Source: Verrucomicrobiota bacterium (GTDB lineage: Bacteria; Verrucomicrobiota; Verrucomicrobiia; Chthoniobacterales; UBA10450). From it: a stretch of DNA of 64,000 nucleotides. The notes under the pieces were generated by a model. That model had not been told where the DNA came from, searched no databases, and was given only the letters and a program-made list of their open reading frames with translations. A program made the position numbers and the translations under genes. The stretch spans positions 1 to 64,000 of the forward strand of contig QHPU01000042.1 in NCBI GenBank assembly GCA_003219175.1, written 5' to 3'. Positions 44,100 through 53,335 of this stretch are shown here, in pieces. Position 1 is the stretch's first letter; the number at the start of each line of letters is the position of its first letter.

Positions 44100-45566
44100 T
44101 TATGCTTTGGCGGGGCTTCGTTGTTCTGCGATGAACTTTCGCGTCGCGGCCGGCAGCTCATGCCAGATTTTCGCGGAGATCACCCCGCCGGCAAGGGCAA
44201 AGGGCATAAGAAAAATCGGCCACCATTGCCAGCTAAGTCCAACCAGATAGCCGACGCTGACGGATTGAACGGTGCTGCCAAGATAAACGCAGCCGTCAAC
44301 GACGCCGGAACAGGTGGCCGTTGCTTTACGGCCGCCGAAATCCGCCGCTGCGGTGCCGGACATTAGAGAGTGCACACCAGTGACCGAAGCGACGATAAGC
44401 AACGCTGCGACGCCGACAATGAACGGTCGGGAAAACAATGTCATCGCCATCACAGCTGCGAGCATGAGCATAGATGCGCAGAAAATTGCGGTTGGCGGAC
44501 CACGTCGCGATTGAAAAAATTTGTCCGAGATGAGACCACCGGCGAAGCCACCGGTGATGCCGAACAAACAGAGCAGAAGGCCCCATTGTTGAATGATGCC
44601 TTCGGCGCCGGGCTGGGGCACTTGGTGCGCGAAGATGGTGTACCATTGCATGATGCCGTTTCGCAACACTCCAGCTGTCAATTCCACGCCGCCGAGCATG
44701 AGCATCAGCGGATTCAGAAAAACTTTCTTCAGCAAATCGAGCGTGGTGTAGGTCTCGTGCATAAGGCCATGTGATGCGTCGTGCGTTTCGAGATAAGGAA
44801 AACCGGCATGCTCCGGCGTTTCACGAATCAACCAAAGATCGACAATCGCCCACGCGATCAGGATCGCCGCCGGCATCAAGAAAACCGCCCAGGTCGCGTC
44901 GATGGTCTGCCCCGGTCGAACGAACACATTGTGCAACGTGTGTGCGAGCCAGCCGGCGTTCGCCGACGGGTGAACCTTTGTCATGTCAACCACCGCCGGT
45001 CCCCATTCGAAAGCAAAGTAAACGCCAAAGGAAATGAGTGTGCCGAAAATTGCGCCGAAGACGCCGCGTTCGCGCACATGAAACCAGTTCGCTTTCACCT
45101 TAATGATCGAGACCGCGCCGTAGCTTTGGAAATACATGTTGAGCGCGTAACCGAGGACAAACGGCCAGAACAGCGCCACGCTCGTACGTTTTGTTAGCAC
45201 GAGCCAGGTGATGACGCCGAGGATGATGTTGGCCGCGGCCGCGCCAAGGGCAGCGATCAGAATGCCGGCTTTCCCGCCGATGCGATCAACGAGCGGGCCG
45301 TTGATTAAAAACGAAAATGCGTAGAGACCGGTGCCGGCGGCAAAAATTAGCCCGAAAGCGTCGTTCGACATCAAATCGCCGAACGCATTTTTTGCGACGG
45401 TGAGGTTGTAGCGTCCCATATAAAGAAACGCATAGGTCATCCCGAGCGGGAACCAATTGATGAATCGCCGGCTCAAAAACCACGGCCCGTGGCGCATCGG
45501 ATTGTTGTAGAAATAAATCCAGGTGACGATCGCGAGACAGATCGCGACTATACTGAGCGACGACAT
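44100..45566 (-). CDS. MFS transporter, OPA (organophosphate/antiporter) family
   Basis: A 488-residue, 12-helix permease. The early pattern FLYMGRYNLTVAKNAFGDLM (residue about 47-66) and the following NGPLVDRIGGKAGILIAALG are characteristic of the GlpT/UhpT/UhpC type. The centre has a large cytoplasmic loop (about 245-290). The substrate is probably a sugar or glycerol phosphate, unproven. Converges on the radical SAM gene with a 3-bp gap. Confidence 0.85.
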   Translation of the reverse strand: MSSLSIVAICLAIVTWIYFYNNPMRHGPWFLSRRFINWFPLGMTYAFLYMGRYNLTVAKNAFGDLMSNDAFGLIFAAGTGLYAFSFLINGPLVDRIGGKAGILIAALGAAAANIILGVITWLVLTKRTSVALFWPFVLGYALNMYFQSYGAVSIIKVKANWFHVRERGVFGAIFGTLISFGVYFAFEWGPAVVDMTKVHPSANAGWLAHTLHNVFVRPGQTIDATWAVFLMPAAILIAWAIVDLWLIRETPEHAGFPYLETHDASHGLMHETYTTLDLLKKVFLNPLMLMLGGVELTAGVLRNGIMQWYTIFAHQVPQPGAEGIIQQWGLLLCLFGITGGFAGGLISDKFFQSRRGPPTAIFCASMLMLAAVMAMTLFSRPFIVGVAALLIVASVTGVHSLMSGTAAADFGGRKATATCSGVVDGCVYLGSTVQSVSVGYLVGLSWQWWPIFLMPFALAGGVISAKIWHELPAATRKFIAEQRSPAKA

Positions 45567-45785
45567 TCCGGCTCAACATGCCCGGAGAGCGTTAAGATCG
45601 ACAACTAAAAACGAGCGGAGTTTTACCGATGGTCGATCGATCGTGGCCTGATTCGATGTGACCCGAGAGAGCACTAACTGGAAGCAGCGATTTCCAAGCC
45701 GGCGAGGTTTGCGTGCGACGTGATGGGGCGGACTTGATAGTCGCCCCTGCCAATCAAGGCATGCCTTTGCTGCGCGTCTTTGCAC

Positions 45786-47150
45786 TCACGAAATCCAAAT
45801 CGTTTTGATATTCGTGAACTCACGAATGCCTTCCGCGCCCAACTCGCGTCCGTAGCCGGACCGTTTCACACCGCCGAAGGGCACGCGCGGATCTGATGCA
45901 ACCATGGCATTGACGAAGACCATTCCGCTTTCCAGTTCACGCGAGAAAAATTCCTGCTCGGCGGCGCTATTCGTCCAGACGCTCGCTCCGAGTCCGAAAC
46001 TGGAGTCATTGGCAATGGCAACAGCTTCGTCGCGATCTTGCACGCGAAAAAACAGCGCCACCGGTCCGAAAACTTCCTCCCGATATGCGGGCGCATTCTT
46101 CGGAATTTCTGTCAGCACCGTTGGCTCGTAAAAATAGCCGGTGCGCGCTGCCCGTTTCCCGCCACATAAGATCTTTGCGCCAGCAGCGACCGATTTTTGC
46201 ACCTGCTCGTCGACCCCGCGCAAAATATTTTCTGATGAAAGCGGCGCCACGTCGGTCGTTTCCGCCATCGGATCGCCTGATTTCAGCGATTTCATCTTCT
46301 CGACGAATTGTGCGACGTACTTGTCGTAAATTGCATCGGCAATAATGAAGCGCTTTGCTGCGATGCAGGACTGACCGGAATTCACCATCCGCGATTTCAC
46401 CCCAGTCGAGAGCGCGTCCTCGAGTTTTGCGCTCGGCATCACGATAAACGGATCGCTGCCGCCGAGCTCGAGCACGCTCTTTTTCAGTTCGCGTCCAGCG
46501 GCGCTCGCTACCGCACTACCGGCGCGCTCGCTTCCAGTAAGCGTGACCGCTTTCACTCGCGGATCCCGGATGACTTTTTCGACGGCCTCATTCTCGATCA
46601 GCAAGGCTTGAAAAACTCCGTCTTCAAATCCGGCATCACGAAAAATATTTTCAATAGCGAGGGCGCACTGCGGGACGTTGGACGCGTGCTTGAGCAGGCC
46701 GACATTGCCGGCCATCAAAGCCGGAGCGGCAAATCGGAAGACCTGCCAGAAGGGAAAATTCCATGGCATAATCGCGAGAATGATCCCGAGCGGCTCGTAG
46801 CGGATGAGGCTTCGCGCAGCATCAGAGGAGACGCTTTGTTCGGTCAAAAATTTCTCGCCGTGCTCTGCATAATAGCGGCAACCACGCGCGCATTTCTCAA
46901 TTTCCTCGATTGATCCGCGAAAAAGTTTTCCCATTTCACTGGTGATAATGCGTGCGAACTGTTCGCGATCTTTTTCCAGAATCTCCGCGACGCGCTGCAA
47001 GTTCGCGGCACGCGAGGCGAAGCGAACGCGCCGGTTTTTTTCGAATGCCGAAGCCGCGCGATTCAATGCGCTCTCGATTTCGGCGTCACTGTGCGCCTCA
47101 AAACGTTTGCTCACTTCGCCGGTTGCGGGGTTGATCGATGCAATGGCCAT
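45786..47150 (-). CDS. NAD(P)-dependent aldehyde (succinate-semialdehyde-type) dehydrogenase
   Basis: A 454-residue ALDH. Catalytic residues are visible: general base Glu228 in LELGGSDPF and nucleophile Cys262 in NSGQSCIAAKR; the cofactor-binding MPWNFPFWQ is near 128. The short length and this motif set match the GabD1/Sad group. The substrate may be succinate semialdehyde, but other aldehydes fit. It lies 71 bp downstream of the fused substrate-binding/permease gene on the same strand, separated by a partial repeat. Confidence 0.88.
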   Translation of the reverse strand: MAIASINPATGEVSKRFEAHSDAEIESALNRAASAFEKNRRVRFASRAANLQRVAEILEKDREQFARIITSEMGKLFRGSIEEIEKCARGCRYYAEHGEKFLTEQSVSSDAARSLIRYEPLGIILAIMPWNFPFWQVFRFAAPALMAGNVGLLKHASNVPQCALAIENIFRDAGFEDGVFQALLIENEAVEKVIRDPRVKAVTLTGSERAGSAVASAAGRELKKSVLELGGSDPFIVMPSAKLEDALSTGVKSRMVNSGQSCIAAKRFIIADAIYDKYVAQFVEKMKSLKSGDPMAETTDVAPLSSENILRGVDEQVQKSVAAGAKILCGGKRAARTGYFYEPTVLTEIPKNAPAYREEVFGPVALFFRVQDRDEAVAIANDSSFGLGASVWTNSAAEQEFFSRELESGMVFVNAMVASDPRVPFGGVKRSGYGRELGAEGIREFTNIKTIWIS

Positions 47151-47180
47151 GAAATTAGATATACGCGCGCATGTAGCTCT

Positions 47181-47209
47181 GTCATCCCGACGGCAGTCGA
47201 GGGATGACG
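47181..47209. repeat. Short GTCATCCCGA repeat remnant
   Basis: GTCATCCCGACGGCAGTCGA followed by GGGATGAC: a shortened family 1 copy in which the core has been lost. Confidence 0.7.
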
Positions 47210-47221
47210 TGATTTGCTGTG

Positions 47222-48697
47222 CTATAGCCGCAGACCCCGTGGAATCAGAATGCGATCGAGCAAATCGAAAAGGAATTGCACCAGCAACGCCAGTAGCGCC
47301 GCCGGAATTGCGCCTTCCAGAATCGTGACGTGATCATTCAAGTTCAGTCCGCTGATGATCGGTTCGCCCAAACCACCAGCGCCGATCAACGCGGCCAGCG
47401 TCGCCGTGCCAATGTTAATCACGGCGCTGGTTTTGATTCCGCCGAGAATTGAGCGGGACGCCAGCGGCAAAAAGATTTTTCGCAATCGCTGCCCCGCAGT
47501 CAACCCAAGCGCAATGGCAGACTCACGCAGTGGTTTAGGGATATCCTGCAATCCGCTTGCCGTGTTGCGGACGATTGGAAGCAGGCCGTACAGAAACAGC
47601 GCGACGATAGCCGTGCGTGCGCTGATTCCAAAAAACGGCAACGGCACCAGCAGCGCCAAAAGGGCGAGTGACGGAATCGTCTGAATTACTCCGGCAATCC
47701 CGAGAATCGTGTGCCCGATCGGGCCGCCGCGACTGGCGATGATCCCAAACGGTAGTCCAATTACGACCGCGAGAAGAAGCGAGATGCCGGCGAGTTCGAG
47801 GTGTCGGGTGATCCAGCGCAAGAGTTTGCTGCGCAAAGTTTCAGAAACGAAGGGACTCGCGCGCTCCGTTGTCCCAAAGAATTGTTGCGCTGCTGCGGCG
47901 TAATTTTTGGTCCGTTCGGCTTCGGAATTGAGACGAATCATCCGTGCTTCATCGATCGAATTGGAAAGATCGTTCAACGCGTGTGCCGCCTGAGATGACA
48001 ACGTTTTGCGATACAGAAAGACCGCCTTGTATTGTGGAAAAAACTTCAGGTCATCGATCAATGTAACGAGTCCGTAATCGCCGATTTTCGCGTCGGTCGA
48101 ATAAGCGTCTTTGACGTCAATCTGACCTTTAGCCAGCGCACTGTAACCGAGCGCGTGATCGATGCCGATAATCTGAGCCGGCGCCAGTTGATACCGCGCA
48201 CTTAGTGGCCGCCATCCGTCGTGACGCTCCAGGAATTCATGGGTTAACCCAAATTTCAATTCCGGATGTGCGTGCAAATCGCTAATGGTTTTAAGGGCGA
48301 GCTGATCGGCACGATCGCGCCGCATGACCAGGGTATAAGTGTTGTTAAACCCAAGATCGTCGGTTATGCCAATACCCTGGGCCGACAATGCGCTCCGAAT
48401 CTGCGTCGTCGATGCTCCCGGTTGCTTCAAAATCTCTTCTGCGATCGTGCCGGTGTACTCGGGGTAAACATCGATGCCGCCGCCGCGCAAGGCCTCCCAG
48501 AGAATGATGGTGCCGCCCATTCCTTGGCGGTGATCCGCCTTGATGCCGGCGTTTTCGAGCGAACGTTTTGCGATCTCCGCCAGGACGTACGATTCGGTGA
48601 ATTTTTTGGAGCCGATGATGATGGGATCAGCAGCTGATGAGAAGGCCGAAGCAAGCAGGATCAAAATTACGAGGGCGCCACGTCCTGCCATGAGCAT
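47222..48697 (-). CDS. ABC transporter substrate-binding/permease fusion (OpuC/EgtU-like)
   Basis: A 491-residue protein starting at ATG 48697 (or 48691), which gives the signal sequence MLMAGRGALVILILLASAFS. The frame is open further upstream through a repeat. Residues about 25-290 form an OpuAC-type substrate-binding domain (IIIGSKKFTESYVLAEIAKR, and GGGIDVYPEYTGTI near 75). Residues about 300-485 form a BPD permease domain with six helices and the EAA-like GLTAGQRLRKIFLPLASRSI. Quaternary-amine and ergothioneine importers have this build. Neighbouring egtB and egtD make ergothioneine or its precursor the best substrate guess. The order (binding domain first) is noteworthy. Confidence 0.88.
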   Translation of the reverse strand: MLMAGRGALVILILLASAFSSAADPIIIGSKKFTESYVLAEIAKRSLENAGIKADHRQGMGGTIILWEALRGGGIDVYPEYTGTIAEEILKQPGASTTQIRSALSAQGIGITDDLGFNNTYTLVMRRDRADQLALKTISDLHAHPELKFGLTHEFLERHDGWRPLSARYQLAPAQIIGIDHALGYSALAKGQIDVKDAYSTDAKIGDYGLVTLIDDLKFFPQYKAVFLYRKTLSSQAAHALNDLSNSIDEARMIRLNSEAERTKNYAAAAQQFFGTTERASPFVSETLRSKLLRWITRHLELAGISLLLAVVIGLPFGIIASRGGPIGHTILGIAGVIQTIPSLALLALLVPLPFFGISARTAIVALFLYGLLPIVRNTASGLQDIPKPLRESAIALGLTAGQRLRKIFLPLASRSILGGIKTSAVINIGTATLAALIGAGGLGEPIISGLNLNDHVTILEGAIPAALLALLVQFLFDLLDRILIPRGLRL

Positions 48698-48775
48698 CCC
48701 GAGCGAAGTCGAGGGGTCCCGTGACGGAACCTTTAAGCTGACATAGTGGCATCCCTCGACTCTGCTCGGGATCAC
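48692..48775. repeat. GTCATCCCGAGCG palindromic repeat (family 1, copy F)
   Basis: Left arm GAGCATCCCGAGCGAAGTCG, core with AACCTTTAAGC, right arm CATCCCTCGACTCTGCTCGG then GATCAC. Lies between the ATPase stop and the fused permease start, and touches the start region of the latter. Confidence 0.85.
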
Positions 48776-48777
48776 GT

Positions 48778-49521
48778 TCATACAAGCACAGCGCTCCGTT
48801 GCGCATTGATGAATTCGCGAGCGAATTCGTTCGCCGGTCTCGCACGCAAGTCTGCAATTGATCCGCGCTGAACAATGCGGCCTTCGTTTATGAGGACAAT
48901 GTCGTCGGCAAGAAAGGCGGCTTCCGGCAGGTCGTGAGTAACGACCAACACCGTTTGCCGAAGTTGCGCGCAAATTTCCTTCAGATCGCGTTGCAGATTC
49001 AGCCGCACAAGCGGGTCCAGCGCCGCGAACGGTTCATCGAGCAAAAGCAATTCCGGCGACAACATCAATGCCCGCATCAAACTGACGCGCTGGCGTTGCC
49101 CGCCGGAAAGTTCTAGCGGATAACGATCGATTCCGTTGCTCGGAAATTTGGTGAGCTCGCAAAGCTCGGCGATGCGTTTTTCGATTTCGTCGCGGTTTTT
49201 GCCGAACAAAGTCGATTGCAGCGCGAGATTGCGCCGCGCGGTGAGATGAGGGAACAAGCCACCGTCCTGAATGACATAGCCGAGCCGGCGCCGGATTTTC
49301 ATGATTGTGTCGGGCTCGATCCGCTCGCCATCAAATTGAATTTCGCCCGTGTCAGGGCTAACGAGGCCAACAATCAAGCGCAGGAGGGTGGACTTGCCAC
49401 AACCGCTTGGACCGATTAGCGCGGTGATGCCAACGCGTGCGATTTCGAGATTCATATCCCGAACCGCGAAGTCGTTTCCAAAAGATTTACCGACCGCGCG
49501 AAAGTGGACGAGAGCGTTCAC
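48778..49521 (-). CDS. ABC transporter ATP-binding protein (OpuCA/EgtV-like)
   Basis: A 247-residue ATPase paired with the fused permease. Walker A GPSGCGKST at 37-45, Q-loop GYVIQDGGLFPH, signature LSGGQRQRVSL near 138-148, Walker B LLLLDEPFAALD and H-loop VVTHD. The C-terminal CBS domains of osmoregulatory OpuCA/ProV-type proteins are absent, which fits EgtV/YehX-like ATPases that do not respond to ionic strength. It follows egtD by 147 bp on the same strand. Confidence 0.92.
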   Translation of the reverse strand: MNALVHFRAVGKSFGNDFAVRDMNLEIARVGITALIGPSGCGKSTLLRLIVGLVSPDTGEIQFDGERIEPDTIMKIRRRLGYVIQDGGLFPHLTARRNLALQSTLFGKNRDEIEKRIAELCELTKFPSNGIDRYPLELSGGQRQRVSLMRALMLSPELLLLDEPFAALDPLVRLNLQRDLKEICAQLRQTVLVVTHDLPEAAFLADDIVLINEGRIVQRGSIADLRARPANEFAREFINAQRSAVLV

Positions 49522-49668
49522 AAGAAAGCTGACGCGTCTCGTATGCTGGAGTCAGGCAAGCTGCCTAACTTCCACTGACTTCCGCGGCGCCGCGCCGAAA
49601 GGCTGAACCGGACGGGCGCCAGCACGCGAGGACGCCTGCACTTCCGGAAAAAAACCGCTCCATGCCTG

Positions 49669-50637
49669 CTATACCGTGAACAAAAAGAGCCCAAACAACT
49701 TTTGTTCATCGGTCCAAATTTTCTCAAAGCCAAGTCCAGCCGTAGCCGCCATTGCAATCATTTCCGCGGGCGAATATTTGTAGGAAAACTCGGTGACGAT
49801 GTGTTCGCCGGCCGCGAACTTAAAGGCGGCATCAGCAATGGTCACGGTTTGCGGCACCTTACTGATCAGGTGCATCTCAATGCGCCCGATCTTCTCATTG
49901 TAAATGGCTCGGTGACACCATTGTCGCAGGTAGAAATCGGCGCCGAGCTCGCGATTGATCCGCGCGAGCAAGTTTAAATTGAAGTCGGAAGTCACGCCCG
50001 CGCTATCGTTGTAAGCGCGTTCCAGGATAATCTTCGATTTTTTCAGATCGACACCAATGAGGGCACGACCGTTTGGGCCGGCAATGCCCGCGATCTTGAA
50101 CAAAAAATCAGCTGCGTCATCGGGTTCGAGATTGCCAATGGTTGAGCCGGGAAAATAAACGACGGTTCGAGTCGGTTTGCGGTTGCGCCGGGGCAGATCG
50201 AACGGCTGGAGGTAATCGGCACAAACGGGCAGCACTTCCAGTCCCGGAAATCTCTTACGAAACACAATGCTCGATTGCGTCAATTGTTCGCGCGAAATAT
50301 CAACCGGGACGTAAACTACCGGCGCGTCCAGGTGCTGCAGGAGAATTTGCGTTTTTGTTCCCGCACCGGTGCCGAGGCCAATCAATTCGATACCACGGCC
50401 CAGCGCATCGCCAATTTCGCGACCGCATTCGCGCAAAATCCGCATCTCCGTGCGAGTGATGTAATACTCTGGCAGCTCGCAGATTTTTGAAAAAAGAGCG
50501 GAGCCGGTTTCATCGTAGAAGAATTTGCACGGCAGTGTCCGCGGCTGCTGCGACAGCCCGTGAATGACTTGTTCGCAAAACTCTTCATCGGCCGGCGCGA
50601 AATCGAGCACGGCGATTTGCCCGGCATGCTGGTTCAT
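49669..50637 (-). CDS. egtD: L-histidine N-alpha-methyltransferase EgtD
   Basis: Trimethylates histidine to hercynine in ergothioneine synthesis. It has 322 residues from ATG 50637, coupled by ATGA to egtB. Family marks: FYDETGSALFSKICELPEYY at 40-59, TRTEMRIL, SAM-binding IGLGTGAGTKTQILL at 86-100 (longer than the usual GSGxxxKT), VYFPGSTIGNLEP near 168-180, and LIGVDLKKSKIILERAYND. The frame is open upstream inside egtB but lacks EgtD character. EgtC and EgtE genes of the actinobacterial route are absent, so a short EgtB-EgtD pathway is implied. Confidence 0.94.
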   Translation of the reverse strand: MNQHAGQIAVLDFAPADEEFCEQVIHGLSQQPRTLPCKFFYDETGSALFSKICELPEYYITRTEMRILRECGREIGDALGRGIELIGLGTGAGTKTQILLQHLDAPVVYVPVDISREQLTQSSIVFRKRFPGLEVLPVCADYLQPFDLPRRNRKPTRTVVYFPGSTIGNLEPDDAADFLFKIAGIAGPNGRALIGVDLKKSKIILERAYNDSAGVTSDFNLNLLARINRELGADFYLRQWCHRAIYNEKIGRIEMHLISKVPQTVTIADAAFKFAAGEHIVTEFSYKYSPAEMIAMAATAGLGFEKIWTDEQKLFGLFLFTV

Positions 50638-51926
50638 GTGGCGTCGCGAGCGAGCCGAATCCCTGTGAACTGCCAGCGTTTCTCCGGTTGAAAAAAGTTT
50701 CGGTAGGTGACGCGAACGTGTGATTGCGACGTTGCGCAGGACCCGCCGCGCAAGACGTATTGATTGCACATGAATTTCCCGTTGTATTCGCCGAGTGCCC
50801 CGGGCACGGCCCGGTAACCGGGGTAGGGGGAATAAGCGCTGCGCGTCCATTCCCAGACGTCGCCAAACATCTGCGTCAAGCCGTTTGCCTCGGTCGCTGG
50901 TGCCGGATGAAATCGTTCCGATTCCACGAAATTACCCTCGATCGTTTCATTTTGCGCCACTCGTTCCCATTCGAATTCCGTCGGCAGCCGTGCGCCGGAG
51001 AAATTCGCGAAGGCATCGGCTTCGAAATAACTCACGTGCGTGACCGGTTCATTTTCATTGATGGGGCGAAAGCCGGAGAGGGTGAAATGCCACCAGATTC
51101 CGTCTCGTTTTTCCCAATAGAGCGGCGCTTCCCAATGCTGTTCGTTTACGGTCATCCAACCGAGCGACAACCAGAATTCCGGTCGCTGATATCCACCGGC
51201 TTCGATGAAACACTGATATTCGCCGCAGGTGATCAAACGTGATCCCAGAGAGAACTTTGGAACAAAAACTCGATGCTGTGGCCCCTCGTTGTCATAAGAG
51301 AAACCGTTGCCATGAAACCCAATATTCGCCATGGTCTCATCGAAATCGATAAAACTCATCTGCGGTGGCGATTGCGTGTTTTCTTCCGTGCGTTTTCGGA
51401 AAACTGGATGGAGCGGATTCTGCGCGAACACGTGCTTGATGTCGGTCACGAGCAATTCCTGGTGCTGCTGTTCGTGATGAATTCCCAACGTGATGATGGA
51501 TTCAATTTCATCCAGCAAGTCGTCCGACGCCGAGCCAATAAGATCTTCGATCTGCCGATCGATGTTTTCGCGATAGCGGGATGATTCCGCTACCGTTGGC
51601 CGCGAGATTAAACCGCGCAGATCGCGCCGATGCATCGTGCCGGCGGCATTGTAATACGAATTGAAAAGAAAGGCGTATTCCGGAATCGCCGGCACGTAGC
51701 CGGCAACGAATTTCTTGAGTACGAATGTTTCGAAAAACCACGTCGTATGCGCGAGATGCCATTTCGTCGGACTGACGTCCGGCATCGATTGCACCACGCA
51801 ATCTTCCGCTTCCAGGTCGCGCGTGAGCAGTTTCGAAAAATCGCGCACGTCACGATAACGCGCGCCTAACGATTCTGCGCGTGATATTGCCCGCGTTGGA
51901 ACGGGCTTCTCCCCGATCGCCGGCAT
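50634..51926 (-). CDS. egtB: Ergothioneine biosynthesis protein EgtB (sulfoxide synthase)
   Basis: Non-heme iron enzyme that joins hercynine to a thiol donor (cysteine or gamma-glutamylcysteine) with O2. It has 430 residues. The N-terminal DinB-like domain carries the iron ligands: KWHLAHTTWF (His60 of His57/His60) and LGIHHEQQHQELL (His151, His155). A C-terminal formylglycine-generating-enzyme-like domain (about 190-430) holds FEWERVAQNE, GDVWEWTRSAYSPYPGYR and RGGSCATSQSHVRVTYRNFF. It is 3 bp downstream of a small acidic gene and coupled to egtD. Confidence 0.95.
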   Translation of the reverse strand: MPAIGEKPVPTRAISRAESLGARYRDVRDFSKLLTRDLEAEDCVVQSMPDVSPTKWHLAHTTWFFETFVLKKFVAGYVPAIPEYAFLFNSYYNAAGTMHRRDLRGLISRPTVAESSRYRENIDRQIEDLIGSASDDLLDEIESIITLGIHHEQQHQELLVTDIKHVFAQNPLHPVFRKRTEENTQSPPQMSFIDFDETMANIGFHGNGFSYDNEGPQHRVFVPKFSLGSRLITCGEYQCFIEAGGYQRPEFWLSLGWMTVNEQHWEAPLYWEKRDGIWWHFTLSGFRPINENEPVTHVSYFEADAFANFSGARLPTEFEWERVAQNETIEGNFVESERFHPAPATEANGLTQMFGDVWEWTRSAYSPYPGYRAVPGALGEYNGKFMCNQYVLRGGSCATSQSHVRVTYRNFFQPEKRWQFTGIRLARDAT

Positions 51927-51929
51927 CGC

Positions 51930-52337
51930 TCAGGTCTCGTCGGTCTCGTGCTCTTCCCGACGCGCCTCCAGCATTTGATCGTGCGCGGCTTCTTCCAAGC
52001 CCCCGCTGACCAATGATTGCCCAAGCGTTTCGTCATCCTCATCAAACCCCGGACGCGGGGCGCGGTGGGCCAGCGATTCGGGAACAATCTCGTGCTCGTC
52101 CTCGGAAACCTCGAGCCCGCCGCCGATTTCTTCGGGCGCGCTGGTGTGCGAAACGCCCATTAACTCCTGACGAGCCTGTTCCCAATCGGCATCAGTGAAA
52201 TCGTCAGGGCCGCGTTCGTCGATCAAAGCGATCTCACGGGCGCGTCGTTCGATCATCTCCGGCGTTGGAGCGCCGACACCATCGCCATGCACGGAAATTT
52301 TTCCCAAGCTCGGTTGTGAGTTTTCATTCATGTACAT
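51930..52337 (-). CDS. Acidic hypothetical protein heading the egt operon
   Basis: A 135-residue very acidic, hydrophilic protein. Residues about 25-60 have a short helical motif (EMIERRAREIALIDERGPDD and FTDADWEQARQEL) that looks like DUF2934-type sequence. The rest is low-complexity, Glu/Asp-rich. No signal or membrane helix. Start at ATG 52337, with a second ATG at 52331. Only 3 bp separate it from egtB, so it is probably co-transcribed; its role is unknown. Confidence 0.72.
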   Translation of the reverse strand: MYMNENSQPSLGKISVHGDGVGAPTPEMIERRAREIALIDERGPDDFTDADWEQARQELMGVSHTSAPEEIGGGLEVSEDEHEIVPESLAHRAPRPGFDEDDETLGQSLVSGGLEEAAHDQMLEARREEHETDET

Positions 52338-52435
52338 AAATGAATCGGATTTCAGTAAACGATTGTGCGCACCACGGGAATTGTCGAGCGATCAATTCGC
52401 ATACATTAAAATAGGCACGTTAGAATGATTAGCCA

Positions 52436-53317
52436 ATGATTCCGTTACGGGATGAAATTTTTATTCGCGGGAATGGCGACCGGGTTGCCTTCAGCGAATA
52501 CGGTGACGTTAATGGCGAGCCGGTGATGTTTTGTCATGGCTGGCCTAGTTCGCGCATCATGGCGCAATTTATCGACGACGCCGCCCGCGAATTGGGGGTG
52601 CGCATTATTTCGCCCGACCGGCCCGGCATTGCCGATTCGAGTTTTGCAGTGAACCGCAAGCTACTCGATTGGCCGTCTCTCGTTGCCGAACTGGCAGATT
52701 TTTTGCATCTGGAAAGATTTCGCGTGCTGGGGATTTCCGGCGGCGGACCATATGCTTACGCTCTGGCGTGGGCGCTGCCGGAGCGGGTGCGCGCGGTCGC
52801 CGTGGTGAGCGGCGCGCCCGACATTGCTGAATTGAGTGATCACAGCGGTCTTCTCCCGCTTTACCGCTGGCTGATGTGGGCCGAAAAAAGGCTGCCGGCG
52901 CCGCTCTGCCGCTTCGGGTTTCGTTTGGCGCGGCCTTTTCTCTCGTTACGACCGCCGCGGCGCAGTCGGCCATGGCTCCTGAAATTTCTGCAGCCTTTCG
53001 ATGCCGATTCGCTGCGCGACGAGAAAGCGTTCGAAGCGTGTTTCGAAAGTCAGCGCCAGGCTTGGAAAAATTCTGCTGAAGGGGTGATGGCAGATGCGCA
53101 GTTATTTGCTCAACCCTGGGGATTTTCTCTGACTGAATTGCGGATGCCGGTTCGTTTGTGGCACGGCGATTCCGATCGCAGTTTTTCGCTTGGAACTGCG
53201 CGCGAAATGGCGAAGAAAATTTCGAATTGTGAATTTCGTGTCATCGAACGCGCGGGGCATTATTCAGTGCCCATCCGCCACATTCGCGAAATCCTGGAAG
53301 ACTTGATCGCGGTCTAA
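52436..53317 (+). CDS. Alpha/beta-hydrolase fold protein
   Basis: A 293-residue protein. Oxyanion region CHGWPSSR near 34, nucleophile elbow LGISGGGPYA (Ser101), and terminal histidine in RAGHYSV near 280, with an acid residue plausibly in HGDSDRSF near 246. A helical cap lies between about 130 and 210. The substrate is unknown. Divergent from the egt operon across a 98-bp gap with candidate but unproven promoters. Confidence 0.85.
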   Translation: MIPLRDEIFIRGNGDRVAFSEYGDVNGEPVMFCHGWPSSRIMAQFIDDAARELGVRIISPDRPGIADSSFAVNRKLLDWPSLVAELADFLHLERFRVLGISGGGPYAYALAWALPERVRAVAVVSGAPDIAELSDHSGLLPLYRWLMWAEKRLPAPLCRFGFRLARPFLSLRPPRRSRPWLLKFLQPFDADSLRDEKAFEACFESQRQAWKNSAEGVMADAQLFAQPWGFSLTELRMPVRLWHGDSDRSFSLGTAREMAKKISNCEFRVIERAGHYSVPIRHIREILEDLIAV

Positions 53318-53335
53318 GATCATTCCACTCCCACC

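Noticed and set aside
45567-45785. Possible small RNA or gene in a 219-bp gap
   Set aside because: No open frame with a ribosome-binding site, no strong hairpin with a T-run, and no conserved motif was seen.
48698-48973. Longer start for the fused binding/permease protein
   Set aside because: The extension is translated repeat DNA and overlaps the ATPase gene; a proper signal peptide starts at 48697.
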